A stretch of DNA of 64,000 nt from contig NC_081413.1 in NCBI RefSeq assembly GCF_030272615.1, positions 718,599,867-718,663,866 of the forward strand, in the 5' to 3' direction. Numbering within the stretch: the first letter of the stretch is position 1; each line of letters starts with the position of its first letter. The notes under the pieces were generated by a model, which saw nothing but the letters and a program-made list of their open reading frames with translations, did not search any database and was not told the DNA's origin. This document shows positions 1 through 12,189 of this stretch, piece by piece. This DNA is from Cryptomeria japonica. Taxonomy: Eukaryota > Streptophyta > Pinopsida > Cupressales > Cupressaceae. A program made the translations under genes and the position numbers.

Positions 1-1282
1 TATACCCTGAAAAGATCCATAGAATTTACAAACTTGGGTCAAGAAATTCAGAACTAGAAGCCATGAAATCTAGAGCACTTCCTCCAAAATTCTGGAACCC
101 TTACAATTGAGAAGAAATGGGAATAAGAAGAGGAGGGAAAAAGATCAGATTTGCATAACACACTGCCAATTATCTTCTTTCCCTAACCGAATATTTTCCT
201 TTCTCCTTCGCGTGGAAACTTCTCTCAAAAAACATCAGATCTACTGAAACTAATTCCACACCTGCATTCCTCATATTGAGAGCTTTCTGGTGATATATAA
301 TACTTGCTATTTCAAGCAAAAATAACCTCTCAGGCGAATTAAACTTGGAATACAGACCATCATTTAATTTTTTGCATTTTACATTATAGTATGCACTATA
401 TATTTAATTTTGATTTTTCAATCTATTTTTAACTCCTGACGCCCTGCCACGTGGCAGCTTGTGATTCGTTGATGGGGTCCACTGGGTGCCACCTGGGATG
501 ACACCTCATCTTTCACCATTTGTCCACCTCATCACCGCCACTGGACTGCCACTGGACTACCACTTGTCTGCCATGTCACCACCACCTCACTCACCATGTC
601 AACGGGACCCGCGAGATTGACCTGCCACGTCACCTTTCACCATTTTGTGAAGGGTAATGGGTGTGCATCTTTGCCTTGCAAAATCATGCGCACTGTTGAT
701 CTTCATGGAGCTTGCTCACTCATTAATCTTTCACCATTTCGCGATGCTTAACTGGCGTGCACCTTCACTCCACGAAATCGCACGCACCGTCGATCTTCTC
801 TGAACCTGCATGATCTTTAACCTGTCCGTTCTTTGCAAAATTTGCCTCGGGAACTATCCCTGCATGGGTGGGGTCTACCTGGTCGCCACTTAGCCTCCTT
901 GGTTGCATTGGGAAATGTGCCCGAATGCATGGGGTCTGCCTTGGTACCCAACCGACACCTTGTGTCAAAAGCCTTTGAGGCTTTGACACTATGAATGGGT
1001 GTGTTGTTAGTTTTAAATATCAAAAATGACCCCTGCCCAGCCAATGTGGGACTAAAGCATTTGCATGGGACTGCATGTTGAAGTGTTTAAATTACACCAA
1101 TAGTGTTTGCTTGAGTTTTTGAAACCCTCATCTACAAACTTTAGTGCCACACAAGAGGAGGAATTCAGCAATGGCTGTGGACTTCAGCATCACACCTGCA
1201 CATTTCCATTTGCTATGTTTCAACGCTGCCCTTTGGCCATTGTGCAAGAGAAGGGGCTTGGCATATTCAAGGTTAGAGAAAA
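1..1282. other. Non-coding DNA left of the MLO pseudogene
   Basis: I find no supportable gene here. The short open frames around 765-1044 have no family motif and no coding-like conservation that I can see. The stretch at about 430-640 is C-rich and repeats short words built on CCAC and GTCACC. It also holds a 14-bp perfect palindrome with a CACGTG core at 444-457. A small inverted repeat lies at 962-989. The part next to the pseudogene could be its 3' untranslated region, but no poly(A) or poly(T) tract marks an end. Confidence 0.6.
444..457. promoter_or_regulatory. Perfect palindrome with G-box core (CACGTG)
   Basis: CTGCCACGTGGCAG reads the same on both strands. CCACGTGG is the classic high-affinity plant G-box bound by bZIP and bHLH factors. 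No gene start lies nearby, so a regulatory role is only a possibility. Chance occurrence in a C-rich repeat is the alternative. Confidence 0.3.
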
Positions 1283-2357
1283 TTAGCGAATTTCAGAGGG
1301 GTCGAGAAGATGCTGCTCATCAATGTTATCATCATCCAAAATACCCAATTCAAATGCCAATCCATTGTTTGATGAACCATAGCAAAGTAGATGCTTGTCT
1401 GTTGAATCCTCATCAGTGTCGTCACCATCCATTACACTTGCTTCAAATGGAAATGCATTGTTTTTTGCAGTACAAGAATATACAGAAGAATGTGAGCCCA
1501 AATCTTCTTCTTACTGAACTTCCTCATGAATAGAATCCTCCCCCGTGTTCTCTGTTTGGCAAGTTATGGATATCTCTCTTGGTAGGTTTCTACATCTCTC
1601 CATCACATTCTGGGGGCTTTATGAAAGAGAATATGCAGTTGATTTCAATACCACTTTCATCTCTATCCCTATTACCAAACTTCAAAGCATTTTCTAATTT
1701 TGCAGATGTTGAAGATGGATGTAAGGATTCACGCTTTGCTTTCTCCTTCACTCGCTTTCGCCAACCATGGAGGGATTCTCTTATCTCCTCTCTAATCAAG
1801 ACCTTCTTGTAGTGGGAGCCCATCTATGTGACAATGGCATAAAGGGGAAGGATGCCATAGCTGCACTAGAATTGAACTAATACCCCAGAAATCAAACGTG
1901 TGAAAACAAATGCACTATTCTTCATGAAACAAGTAGGTGCCTTGATTTCCAACAAAGACTAGACAAATGCTGCCATTTCAAAAGCATTCTGAAATGAAAT
2001 GATATGAATGAAACACAAAAAAAGTTGAGGTTTACCAAACCAAAAAAGCTCATCATGGGGCTTTAATTTATTCCTTGCAGCTGCATCCGTAGTTGCATTA
2101 TCCAAGGCGAGTTTTGTGATCACATGTTGAAGTTTTGTGCCGATTAACAGGATCAACATCGCAAGGATGAATGATATCCAGAAGTAGAAGTTCAATCCAT
2201 GTAGATTGAAGAAAATGTAGATAATTGCATATCCCCAAAGTTGCCAGCTAATTCCCACATAATGAAATGAAATCATCTCTTAATAAACCAACTTGCCAAC
2301 AAAATCAATGCACGAGCATGAGCCGGGTTGGGCCCCAAAGTGGGTCTGACTAAATTT
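1283..2357 (-). pseudogene. MLO-family (mildew resistance locus O) pseudogene, 5'-truncated and intronless
   Basis: MLO proteins are seven-helix plasma-membrane proteins with a cytosolic calmodulin-binding tail, known as powdery-mildew susceptibility factors. One minus-strand frame from about 2350 to 1590 carries the family's landmarks in order: a THFG..P stretch, VGISWQLWGY, the helix around LHGLNFYFWISF, GTKLQHVI, LKPHDELFWF, FQNAFEMA, CSYGILPLYAIVT, MGSHYKK, and the calmodulin-binding LHGWRKRVKEKAKR. In-frame stops lie at 2282-2280, 1961-1959, 1868-1866 and 1826-1824; the last replaces the family Gln before MGS. The acidic C-terminal tail (about 1501-1283) is in another frame, so a frameshift lies near 1.6 kb. 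Plant MLO genes normally have about a dozen exons, yet over 230 codons run here without an intron, which suggests a processed copy. The N-terminal half is absent. Confidence 0.82.
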
Positions 2358-3363
2358 TTTTTTGTTTTCATGCAACTGACTTTTGAAATGCCTCACGAAC
2401 CTTAAAAATACCTTTGGAATCGATCGACACCATTTTCAGATCATCAAACTGAATTTTGCAACTTTCAGGCACTTGCGCCACATTTTCGCATTTAATTGCA
2501 AAGACGTAATTTTCAAACTAGTCAAAACAGCTTTCTGGAGTGTGCAAACTAATAGGCGTGTACTCTGATATACAAACATGAAATCTACTAAATGATTTCT
2601 CAATACAAATCCCAAGTGAAGAAATATTAATGGTCAAAGATGACCAACTGGCTTTGTCGACACTGCGGACCTGATGAAGTCAATGCACAGGCAACTCATG
2701 ATGCCTTTCCTAAAAATATCAAATGATCTCTGTAGACCTTCAAATTTGAGGCATAGGTACCTTTAAGTATATATCAAAACTTAGAATTCTTAGTTCGACC
2801 AAAAGGCTTACTGGGTGAAAATGGTGCGCTCATGAAAATAGCCACTTTAACTGATATAGCAATGAAAGTACAGAACACTGAAAAAGATGGCTCAAGAAAC
2901 CCTTTTGAAAACCAATCAAACAGATTGGCAGGAGCTTGAAACTAGAAACATAGCTTTTCATTTATACCAACAATATCCCAAAGCAAACATTATGACATGG
3001 CACTCACCAGGGCAACTTTTACAAATGTGCAAAGCGAAGCTCTGACTAGCTGTCGAAACAGGGACTTGTCAAACAACCCAAACTGCAAACGGATTGAGCT
3101 TGCTAAATTGAGCAAATGGATTCATAAAGACTTGAAATTTTACATGCTGACTCACATTTATGCATAGAATTCAGTGCACTTTGAATTTCACAATAACGAG
3201 CAACGGAGCAAAAGATATAAGCACTCAAAGTAGACTACTTTGTAAAATCTGCATTTGCACCTAAAATGCACTTTAAACTCACCCCTTGAAATGGGTACCT
3301 GATAAATTGATCCAAACTAAAAACTGAAAGTTGCACAACACTTCATTAGCTAAATGAAAGGTG
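2358..3363. other. Unassigned DNA between the MLO pseudogene and COP1
   Basis: I recognise no gene, repeat end or RNA here. The minus strand around 2400-2550 keeps a partly open frame in phase with the MLO frame, but its residues do not look like MLO or any family I know. The last five bases (3364-3368, TAGGA) beyond this stretch are the left copy of the COP1 target-site duplication. Confidence 0.6.
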
Positions 3364-3368
3364 TAGGA

Positions 3369-4426
3369 TGTTAGGTCCCAGAAACAACTGAGAGGGGGGG
3401 GGGTGAATCAGTTGTCAAATAAATTCAGAACAAAACAACTTAACCAACTTACTGCCTAATACTGGTGAACTAGTCTTTTATATCGGTGGACAGTTTTATC
3501 AGATAATTGCAATATCAATAAAGATTAATGCATGAAACAAAAAGATAGTCATCCACAACACTGAACACCAATATTTGTACGTGGAAACCCTGTAAGGGGA
3601 AAAACAACGGTGAGAAACATTACCCACAATCAGATGATACTACTGTAGATAGTAAGTGTATACAAATGGGTTCTGCACATGCAGAAAGACCAAGTGCCTA
3701 GAGCTCACTGCTCAATCAAAAAATAGGTGTCACATTGACTACAATTGGATGGTTAAATCCAATAAGGATGTACTGCTCAAAATACTATCTTCATATGTTG
3801 GATTCAGTACTGGTGTAGTTCTGATTTGCTTTCACAAAAACATTGCTTCACCATCAAATGATGTCTACATGTATAGCTCTGCTTAATCTCGCATATACCT
3901 TCACACAATTCTTTTTCGCATTCCACAACCGATCTTACAAATAAGATCTTACATTTATATCATAACCTAGGACCAATTTTAGTAGGTCAGCTCTAAAAGA
4001 TATTACAATAAAATTTATTTAAATTAAATTAATGCCCTATGCAATAATCGATTCAACATCTCGGCTTAATGCATTTACATCAATAATAAATCATCTCCAT
4101 AGCGTGCCATGCTGATCTGGAAAAGATAAACCTGCCGATGTATAACCTGGACCTATTTGTCGATAACAACAAATATGCAAATATGAATATACCAATAATC
4201 AAATCTCCAAGACAAGGTGTCCAAATGATGTCTTCGACATAACCAAATGTTTTCCATGCCATTCCAAGTGTCAATGATCATTATATCCTGCCTGTGTACC
4301 AGATACCGGTGACGGTGCATGAGTCATTTGCTTGCCGGTGAATGTTGTTGATTCTCCAAAGTGCCAAAGTTGATAAGTGTTAGTAGGTGTTGACATCAAT
4401 GACAAAACCATACCAAAATACCAACA
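3369..4426 (-). repeat. COP1 3' LTR
   Basis: 1,058 bp, TG...CA ends, highly similar to the right LTR at 8987. On the plus strand it opens with a G10 run at 3394-3403 set inside a perfect 8-bp inverted repeat (3384-3391 with 3408-3415). Confidence 0.93.
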
Positions 4427-4428
4427 AT

Positions 4429-4440
4429 CTCCCCCTTTGG
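4429..4440 (-). other. COP1 polypurine tract
   Basis: The minus strand reads CCAAAGGGGGAG two bases before the 3' LTR. This is the expected plus-strand DNA primer site. It lies in the loop of an inverted repeat formed by 4389-4401 and 4441-4453. Confidence 0.85.
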
Positions 4441-4778
4441 CATTGATGGCAACACAAGATGGAAAAACCATCAAAGTGTCAAAACAGAAATGCCAAAAAC
4501 CAAAAACCAACAATTACCAAGGTATAAGTAAACTCAATGTTAAAGTAACAATCTCTCCCCCTAAGAGTAACATGTGTTTCCTTGTGTTCCATGTTTTTCC
4601 ATACCAATCTCTCCCCCTTTGACATCAAATACCAAAGTTATTACAAAACCAAGTTCATATACATAATACCAACCTATTTAGTATACCAACTACTCCCCCT
4701 GAGAAGTAACTTCCTCATCAAAGCTAGAGTAAAAGATTTCTCTGTTAATTCTGCCGGTTGATGATAAACATCAACTCT

Positions 4779-7700
4779 CTAAGTATCTATCGGTGGAGGA
4801 ATATCCCCAAGCTGAAATCTAAGATATTCAAAAGTATCCTTAGGCAGAGGTTTAGTGAAAATATCTTCAATCTGCTCTTTAGTATTCACATAAACCAGTT
4901 TAATTTCTTTTGCTTCAACATTCTCCCTTAGAAAATTCAGTTTGATAGAAACATGTTTGGTTTTAGAATGTAGTACCGGATTCTTAGATATATCAATTGC
5001 TGTAGTGTTGTCACAATAAATAGTAATAGGTTCCTTGCATTTTACCTTAATGTCTTTCAACATTTGTTTAAGCCATAGTACCTATGTATAATTAGTTGTT
5101 GCTGCAACATATTCTGATTCTGCCATTGATAAGGATGTACAACTTTGTTTCTTACTCAACCAAGAAACTAGTCTATTTCTAAGAAAAAATGCTCCTTCGG
5201 TGGTGTTTTTTCTATCATCCACATCTCCTGCCCAATTTGCATCTGTGTATGCGTATAATTCAAAGTTTTCATCTCTAGGATACCATAATCCAAGATTTGT
5301 AGTGCCTTCTAAGTACCAGAAAATCCTTTTTACTACTGATCCTTGATTTTCTCTAGGATTACTCTGAAATCTTGAAACAATACATACTACATTCATGATA
5401 TTAGGTCTGGTTTGTGTCAAATATAGTAACCTCCTATCATAGATTTGTACCTAGTTGGATTAACTAGTGTAGATTCATCCCTTAGTGATAGTTTGTCACT
5501 TATAGTCATAGGTGTGCTTACCGGTTTAGAGTTCTCCATCCCAAATTTCTTTAGTAGCTCCTTTAAGTACTTGGATTGACTCAAGAATATACCTTTGTCA
5601 GTCTGTGTAATCTACAATCCTAAAAAAAAATTTATTTCTCCAATCAGACATTTCAAATTCTTGTTGGATTTCAATAGAAAATTCTTTACATAGTCCGTCT
5701 TCTCCTCCAAAGATTATATCATCAACAAAAACTTCTATAACCAAGATGTCATCATTAGTAACTTTATAATATAAGTTGTTGTTAGCATTACCTTTAGAAA
5801 AAACAATCTTCAAAAGATACTTATCCAATCTTGCATACCAAGCTCTTGGAGCTTGTTTCAATCCATACAAAGCTTTCCTTAACCTGCAAACCATATCTTT
5901 GTTATCTGTCAAAGAAAATCCATCAGGTTGTTCAATGTAAACTTCTTCTTCAAAATCTCCATTCAGAAATGCACATTTAATATCCATTTGATATACTTTG
6001 TAGTTCTTGTGTGCTGCAAAAGACAAAAATAATCTGACTGCCTCAATTCTGGCTACGGGTGCAAAGGTCTCATCGTAATCAATTCCTTCTTTTTGAGAAT
6101 ATCCCTTACACACTAGTCTTTCTTTATTTTTGATAACCTTACCATCTTCATTAAGTTTGTTTCTGAATACCCATTTGTTTCTAATTACATTTTTATCTTT
6201 AGGCAGGGGAACTAATGTCCAAGTGTTATTCTTCTCAATTTGTTCTAATTCTTCTTCCATAGCTTTAATCCAGTGTTTATCTTCACATGCCTCATTAACT
6301 GATGATGGTTCAATTTGAGAAATAAGACATACCTCTTCATTTTCCAATCTTCCTCTTGTCATAACTCCTTTATACTTGTTTCCAATTTCTTGATCTTCAG
6401 AATGATTCAGTCTTACATACTGGGGTCTCTTTGTTTGTTGTTGTTCCTTAGTCACAGTGGAATTTTCAGATGATACTGTTGTAACTGGATCTTCATTCTA
6501 TACAGGTGGGTTTAGTATAGGTTCATTTGTTAGAGTTTCTATTGCCGGTTCAGAATCTATATACCTTGAAGTTCCTCTAAATTGTTCAACAATCTTCACA
6601 TTTGTACTCTCAACAATTTTCTGCAATCTTTTGTTAAAACATCTATATGCTTTACTTTTAGATGAATAACCAAGAAATATTACTTCATCAGTTCTAGGAT
6701 CAAATTTGCCAATATACTCATCCCTTCTAATATAGCATTTACTTCCAAATATTCTGAAATATTTAAGAGTAGGAGTAATACCAAGCCATAGTTCATGAGG
6801 GGTCTTACCGGTTTCACCTTTGATGTGAACTTTGTTGAATATATAGACCGATGTACTTACTGCTTCTCTCCAATATACATGTGGTAGATTTTCTTCTGAT
6901 AACATACTTCTAGCTGCATCCAACATAGTTCTATTTTTCCTTTCAATAACTCCATTTTGTTGTGGTGTCCGAGGTGCTGATAGTTGTCTTTTGATTCAAT
7001 TCACTTCACAGAATGCATTAAATTCCTTAGATGTAAATTCTTCTCCTTGATTTGATCTTAGACATTTGATTTTCTTACCGGTTTCATTTTCTACCATTGC
7101 TTTAAACAGTTTGAACTTCCCAAGTGCTTCTGATTTTTCTCTCAGAAAAGTAACCCAACACATTCTAGAATAGTCATCAATGATTAGCATGAAATATCTA
7201 TCACCTTGCAATCTTTTGGTTCTAGCTGGACCACATAAGTTAGTATGAATTAAGTCAAGAGCATTATTGTATTTTTTTGGAATACTTTTAAATGTAGTTC
7301 TAACTTGTTTTCCAAATTGACATTCCTTACATACTGTATTGTGAGGTTTGACAATTTTAGGTAAATCTCTAACTGCCTTAGTAGTATTGACTTTCACCAT
7401 GCAATCAAAGTTTACATGACAGGGTCTCTTATGCCATATCCAACTTTCATAAATATGTGCAATCAAGCATGTCTTTTCATTGTTATTCAAATGAAAGATA
7501 TTTCCTCTAGTTTGATTTCCAGTTGCAATTTCTAAACCAGTTCTATTCATGATTTTGCATTTTCCATTTTTGAATTGTAACTGAAATCTTTTCTCAACTA
7601 ATTGACCAACACTCAAAAGATTATGCTTTAAGCCTTCAACATAGTAAACATTGTTAGTATTATGCTTACCATCAAGAGATATTGTACCTTTACCTTTGAT

Positions 7701-8930
7701 CAGACAAGCTTTATCATCTCCAAATCTCACTAGAACTCCATTATATTCTTGAAAGTTCAAGAATTTACCTTTATCACCTGTCATATGGTGTGACCATCTT
7801 GAATCAATGATCCATTCATCCTTTACTTCAATTTTAGCTATGAAGGCCTGCTCTATCGGTTGGACTATGGGCATCCATTGATCTTCTATTATAGCAACAA
7901 ATACCCATCCATTGTCTGTCAGATCGTCATCAGAATCATCAGTCACTGCTTCATCATCAAGATAACAAGATTTATCTTTATTCTTCTTAAATCTATATCT
8001 CTGATATTCAGGGTTAGGTTTGTATGTTCTTCTAGCTTCTTCTCTTAGTCTAGCATGCCTTTCAGGGCATCTTGATTCCATGTGACCAATCTTATTACAG
8101 TTAAAACATTTAAAGGGTGCTTTACCTTCATACTTACTTCCAACTGGACCTTTAGGCATTTTCCTTGCAAATAGTGCTTCAAGTTCTTCATGTTCTTCAT
8201 TTTCTTTCCTACTTTCTTCAAGTTCTCTTGCATAAAAGGCTTTCCAATCAGATTTGTCAAATGATGATGCAGATGATATTGATGCTTTAAAGGCTAAATT
8301 TGTCTTTATAGTAGCAACAGGACCAAATTCCTCAATTTCAAAGGCTGAAAGTTTTCCAATCAATGTATCTCTAGTTACTAATGTATTAGGCATTGTTCTT
8401 AACTCATTTATAGCAGTGACCTTTATTTTATATGTTGGTGGCAATACTCTTAAAATTTTTTAAACAATTTTATCTTCACTTAAGGTTCCTCCACAATATT
8501 TAATACCCAAAACAATTTCATCAACTCTTTCCATAAAAGCAGAAATCCTTTCATCTTCTTCCATTTTCAGATTTTCATACCTGACACGAAAGCTTTCAAG
8601 TTTTGCAATTTTGACTGTGGTATCTCCTTCATTTAGTGTTTCCAAATGATCCCAAATAACTTTAGTAGTTGATCTATCTGATAATCCCATGATTTGCTGA
8701 TCTGTTAATGTGCTCAAAAGTGCTTCTCTTGCTTTGCAATCATTTTCTTCATCTTTAGTCAAGTTAGGTGGATTAGGCTGGCTTTGAGTAGGAGCAGTAT
8801 ACCCATTCTTTGTAACATCCCAAATGTCCTTTCCAATGCAATTTAAATGTGTCTCCATTATGATCTTCCATATTCCATAGTTGGTTCCATCAAGTTTAGA
8901 ATTGTCCTTCTTGAAATAGTTAGTAGACAT
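4779..8930 (-). pseudogene. COP1 gag-pol polyprotein (gag, PR, IN, RT, RNase H), decayed
   Basis: The polyprotein that packages, reverse transcribes and integrates the element. Order on the minus strand: gag N-terminus from the ATG at 8930 (LDGTNYGIWK); zinc knuckle CFNCNKIGHMESRC near 8.1 kb; protease IIDSRWSHHMTG, where the catalytic DSG has become DSR; integrase zinc and core ending about 6.9 kb (RTPQQNG); RT with [13 protein letters not shown] and FVDD at about 5.72 kb; and RNase H with YTDANWAGD and ESEYVAAT, ending FTKPLP..., stop near 4779. One frame is kept almost throughout. In-frame stops interrupt it at about 8460, 6996, 6498 and 5082, mostly where relatives have Ser, Gly or Gln. 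A 2-bp loss near 5655 and a 1-bp loss near 5425 together restore the frame. About 1,380 codons, the usual copia size. Confidence 0.93.
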
Positions 8931-8971
8931 TGGATCTCCTCAAGCTGTTAAACTTCTGCAAAAGAGGACTA

Positions 8972-8984
8972 GGCTCTGATACCA
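8972..8984 (-). other. COP1 primer-binding site (tRNA-iMet type)
   Basis: The minus strand reads TGGTATCAGAGCC two bases inside the 5' LTR. This is complementary to the 3' end of plant initiator tRNA-Met, the standard copia primer. Confidence 0.92.
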
Positions 8985-8986
8985 AT

Positions 8987-10048
8987 TGTTAGGTCCCGAA
9001 GACAACTGAGAGGGGGGGGGGGTGAATAAGTTGTCAAATAAATTCAAAACAAAACAACTTAACCAACTTACTGCTTAATACTGGTGAACCAGTCTTTTAT
9101 ACCGGTGGACAGTTTTATCAGATAAATGCAATATCGGTAAAGATTAATGCATGAAACAAAAAGACAAAGTCATCCACGACACTTAACACCAATATTTGTA
9201 CGTGGAAACCCTATAAGGGGGAAAACCATGGTGGGAAACCTTACGCACAATCAGATGATACTACTATAGATAGTAAGTGTATACAAATGGGGTCTGCACA
9301 TGCAGAAAGGTCAAGCACCTAGAGCTCATTGCTCAATCACAAAATAGGAGTCACACTAACTATAATTGGATGGTTAAATCCAATAAGGATGTACTGCTCA
9401 AAATAGCATCTTCATATGCTGGATTCAGTACCAGTGTAGTTCTGATTTGCTTTCACAAAATCCTTGCTTCACCTTCAAATTGTGTCTGTGTGTATAGCTC
9501 TTCTTAATCTCGCATATACCTTCACACAATTCTTTTTCGCATTCCACAACCGATCTTACAAATAAGATCTTACATTTATATCATAACCTAGGACCAATTT
9601 TAGTAGGTTAGCTCTAAAAGATATTACAATAAAATCAATTTACAATTAAATTAATGCCTGATGCAATAACTGATTCAACATGTCGACTTAATGCATTTAC
9701 AACAATAATAAATCATCTCCATAGCATGCCATGTTGATCTGGAAAAGATAAACCTGCCAATGTATAACCTAGACCTATTTGCCGGTAACAACAAATATGC
9801 AAAAATGAATATACCAATAATCAAATCTCCAAGACAAGGTGTCCAAACGATATCTTCAACATAACCAAGTGTTTTCCATGCCATTCCAAGTGTTGGTGAT
9901 CATTAAATCCTATCAGTGTACTAGATACCGGTGACGGTGCATGAGTCATTTGCTTGCCGGTGAATGTTGTTGATACTCCAAAGTGCCAGAGTTGATAAGT
10001 GTTAGTAGGTGTTGACATCAATGATAAAACCATACCAAAATACCAACA
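8987..10048 (-). repeat. COP1 5' LTR
   Basis: 1,062 bp, the promoter-bearing LTR of COP1. The U5 end beside the PBS contains the C-rich-loop hairpin (9001-9035 on the plus strand). The right flank TAGGA at 10049-10053 matches the left flank of the element. Confidence 0.93.
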
Positions 10049-10053
10049 TAGGA

Positions 10054-10187
10054 CACATTTCCCAAGCCTTATCCTTTGAAAATCAATTGGCTCCATTTTA
10101 CCCTCTCTCTAACTAGGCCATTCAAATTGACTCATTTTATGACCATTTGGAAATGCAGAGCAAAATTTTGAAATGGGCCTCTCAAAT
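10054..10187. other. Short unassigned stretch between COP1 and GYP1 gag
   Basis: This holds the truncated end of GYP1 or the original flanking DNA. I cannot place the GYP1 breakpoint more closely than about 10190-10230, where similarity to the GYP2 gag fades. Confidence 0.4.
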
Positions 10188-11906
10188 TCACTCAAATTTA
10201 ATGAGTCCCAACACATTGATTGGCTGTGAAGATGGATTATCTTTAACAATGATAACATTTACCACATCATCATATGTATAAGTGTAATTCACTTTGGCTT
10301 TTCCTTTGTCATCTTTTAATTGGGATGGTTCACCTTTGTCATAATTCAGAAGTGGAGTTTTGAAAGCTAGGTGTGATTCATTTGTCTTGTGGCTATCCAC
10401 TGTGATAGTTCCATTATTGATTAGATCTTGGATAAGGTGTTTCAACCTTTGACAATCATTTGTTTGGTGTCCTTTATTCCGATGGTAATTGCAAAAATGA
10501 TTGTCATTCCACCAATTTGGCTTGACTGGTGGTTCATAACTTCTTGCTTCTGGTAAAACAATCAATTTCTTAGCAATCAGAGTTTTTAAAGCTGATTCCA
10601 ATTGTTCTCCAATGTTTGTGAATTTTATCTAAGGATTGGAGAAGAAGGACTTGGTCTTATTTTTTTCTTGATTGTTATTTCTTGGGATTTGAATTGATAG
10701 ATTAAAAATTGGTTGTTATTTTTTTGTAGCACTATTATCGTCATTTCCTCCATTGTTGACATTCCTATTCTTTGACCAGAACTTGGGTTTGTCATTGTTG
10801 TTGTTGTTGTTGTTGTAGGAATTACTGTTAAGTTTTAGCTCTCCTTTCTTTACCATCACATTCTCTATTTTCAGACCATTCTCAATCATCTTGGCAAAGG
10901 AGGGAGGACATTGCATTCTTAGTCGATAACTCATTTCATTGATAAGATTGTCAATGATTATGTCCATTTTTTCATGATTAGGCACATCTCTTGGATACCT
11001 ATTAAACATGCGTTTCCATCGTTGTAAGAAGATCATAAAAGATTCACCATTCTTTTGTTTAATATTGTATAGATCCAACATTGTTATCTCATTTCTTATA
11101 TTGTAGGAGTATTGTGAAATACATCTATTCACAAGTTCTTCAAAAGATTTTATTCTAGATGGTAATCTTGAAAACCACTCCATTGATTGTCCATTTAAAA
11201 TTTTGGGAAAAAGACACATAAGGTAAGTTTCATCGTGGGAAAATTCCATGCTCATAGTACAAAACTCCCTAATGTGATCCTGAGGATCGGATTTTCCATC
11301 GTATTTGTCACATTTAGGGATCTTGTAATGTTGCGGAAATAGTACCATATTCAATTTTTTATTGAAAGGATATGGGCATATATCTTCCAATGAATACTTC
11401 TTGGAGCTTGTTCCATTTTGCATATCTTGCATCTATTGTTGTAGAGTTTTCATTTGTTGAGTAAGGTTTGACAACAGATTATCCACATAGTTTCTCCTTG
11501 TTTCTTCGTAAGTTCTTTTATCACTATGCTCTTTTCTTGTGTCATCATGTTCTTTTATCATCTCTTCATGACCTTCTTTGTTTAGATATTCATTATTTGG
11601 ATCATCTATGTTTTGGGTGTTACTTGCCTCCACATCTTGTTTCAAGATTTCTATGTTAAATTCTTGTAGTAGTTTAGCTCCAGATTTTGCCAACATCAAG
11701 AGATATTTCTCTTTTTGTTTTGCCAACAATTTTTCCATTAGCCTATCAAATTTGAAATCTTGCTCAAGGTCTCTAATGGTGCTATTGACTGCTTCTTCGT
11801 CAACAATAGTATACCCAAAAGTTTGGAATATAGGATTATCTTCTTCCTCCATTTGTTTTTGTTGTTTTCTAAGTTGTTCGTATTGAGCTCTAATCCAAAC
11901 TGGCAT
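10188..11906 (-). pseudogene. GYP1 gag (Tat-type nucleocapsid precursor)
   Basis: The gag protein would form the virus-like particle. One minus-strand frame runs from the ATG at 11906 to 10188 (573 codons). The start is Gln/Glu-rich and helical. The core follows with CPYPFNKKLNMVLFPQ, KYDGKSDPQDHIREFC, SFMIFLQRWKRM and MSYRLRMQCPPSFAKMIENG, then an Asn-rich linker and the Tat-style knuckle HFCNYHRNKGHQTNDC near 10.48 kb. In-frame stops lie at 11435-11433 (TAG after CAACAA), about 10716 and about 10630. The same landmarks occur in the GYP2 gag at 22.1-23.9 kb. The end is truncated before the protease. Confidence 0.88.
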
Positions 11907-11946
11907 GTGATTATTTCAAAAATTTTGAAATTTCCAAAGGACAAAG

Positions 11947-12189
11947 TCAATAGGTGATTATTGGTTTAGGAAGATATTCTTTGTTGATTTTAGCGCTATT
12001 GTTTGTTTGTTGTGATAAAGTGTCTCTTTGTTGAAAAGAACGTCCTTGCAAAATTTCTCCATCAAACTCTGTATTGCAGCCACTTAAATAGTGACGAAAA
12101 TGGTGTAGGAATGTCCTATGTTTTAATAAGATCTTGCGATTGATATACAAGAATCTTATTATTTTCTTAAGGCGATACTTAAAAGTCAT
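11947..12189 (-). CDS. GYP1 ORF1, small conserved ORF upstream of gag
   Basis: An 80-codon open frame starting at a true ATG (12189-12187), 40 bases before the gag ATG in another phase. It matches the ORF1 of GYP2 (21643-22029) in a gapped but clear way. Shared words are FLYINR, HR.FL.H, EFD.E, KIN...LP and ITY at corresponding positions. Ogre-type elements of the Tat lineage are known to carry an extra ORF1 before gag with no known function; this is likely the counterpart. It is basic, lacks a recognisable domain, and is shorter than the GYP2 copy because it stops at ITY. Confidence 0.6.
   Translation of the reverse strand: MTFKYRLKKIIRFLYINRKILLKHRTFLHHFRHYLSGCNTEFDGEILQGRSFQQRDTLSQQTNNSAKINKEYLPKPIITY

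Larger units (their letters stand above)
3369..10048 (-). mobile_element. COP1: complete Ty1/copia LTR retrotransposon (SIRE-like, tentative)
   Basis: A 6,680-bp element in minus orientation. Its LTRs (3369-4426 and 8987-10048) start TGTTAGG and end CCAACA on the plus strand. It is flanked by the perfect duplication TAGGA (3364-3368 and 10049-10053). The tRNA-iMet-type PBS, gag-PR-IN-RT-RH order and G-rich PPT are all present. The WIIDSG.SHHMTG protease style and the PPT context suggest the SIRE/Maximus branch, which I cannot confirm without a tree. COP2 and COP3 belong to the same family. The polyprotein is dead, with stops and two small indels. Confidence 0.95.

Noticed and set aside
1000-1060. 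GCCCAGCCAATGTGGGACTAAA as a transposon terminus
   Set aside because: It resembles a word common in plant repeats, but I found no partner end or target duplication.
1144-1812. Plus-strand ORFs at 1144-1533 and 1579-1812
   Set aside because: They are shadows of the MLO pseudogene on the other strand.
2383-2568. Minus-strand frame in phase with MLO at 2400-2550 as an upstream MLO exon
   Set aside because: The residues do not match the MLO N-terminal half, and stops and an A-run separate it from the recognised part.
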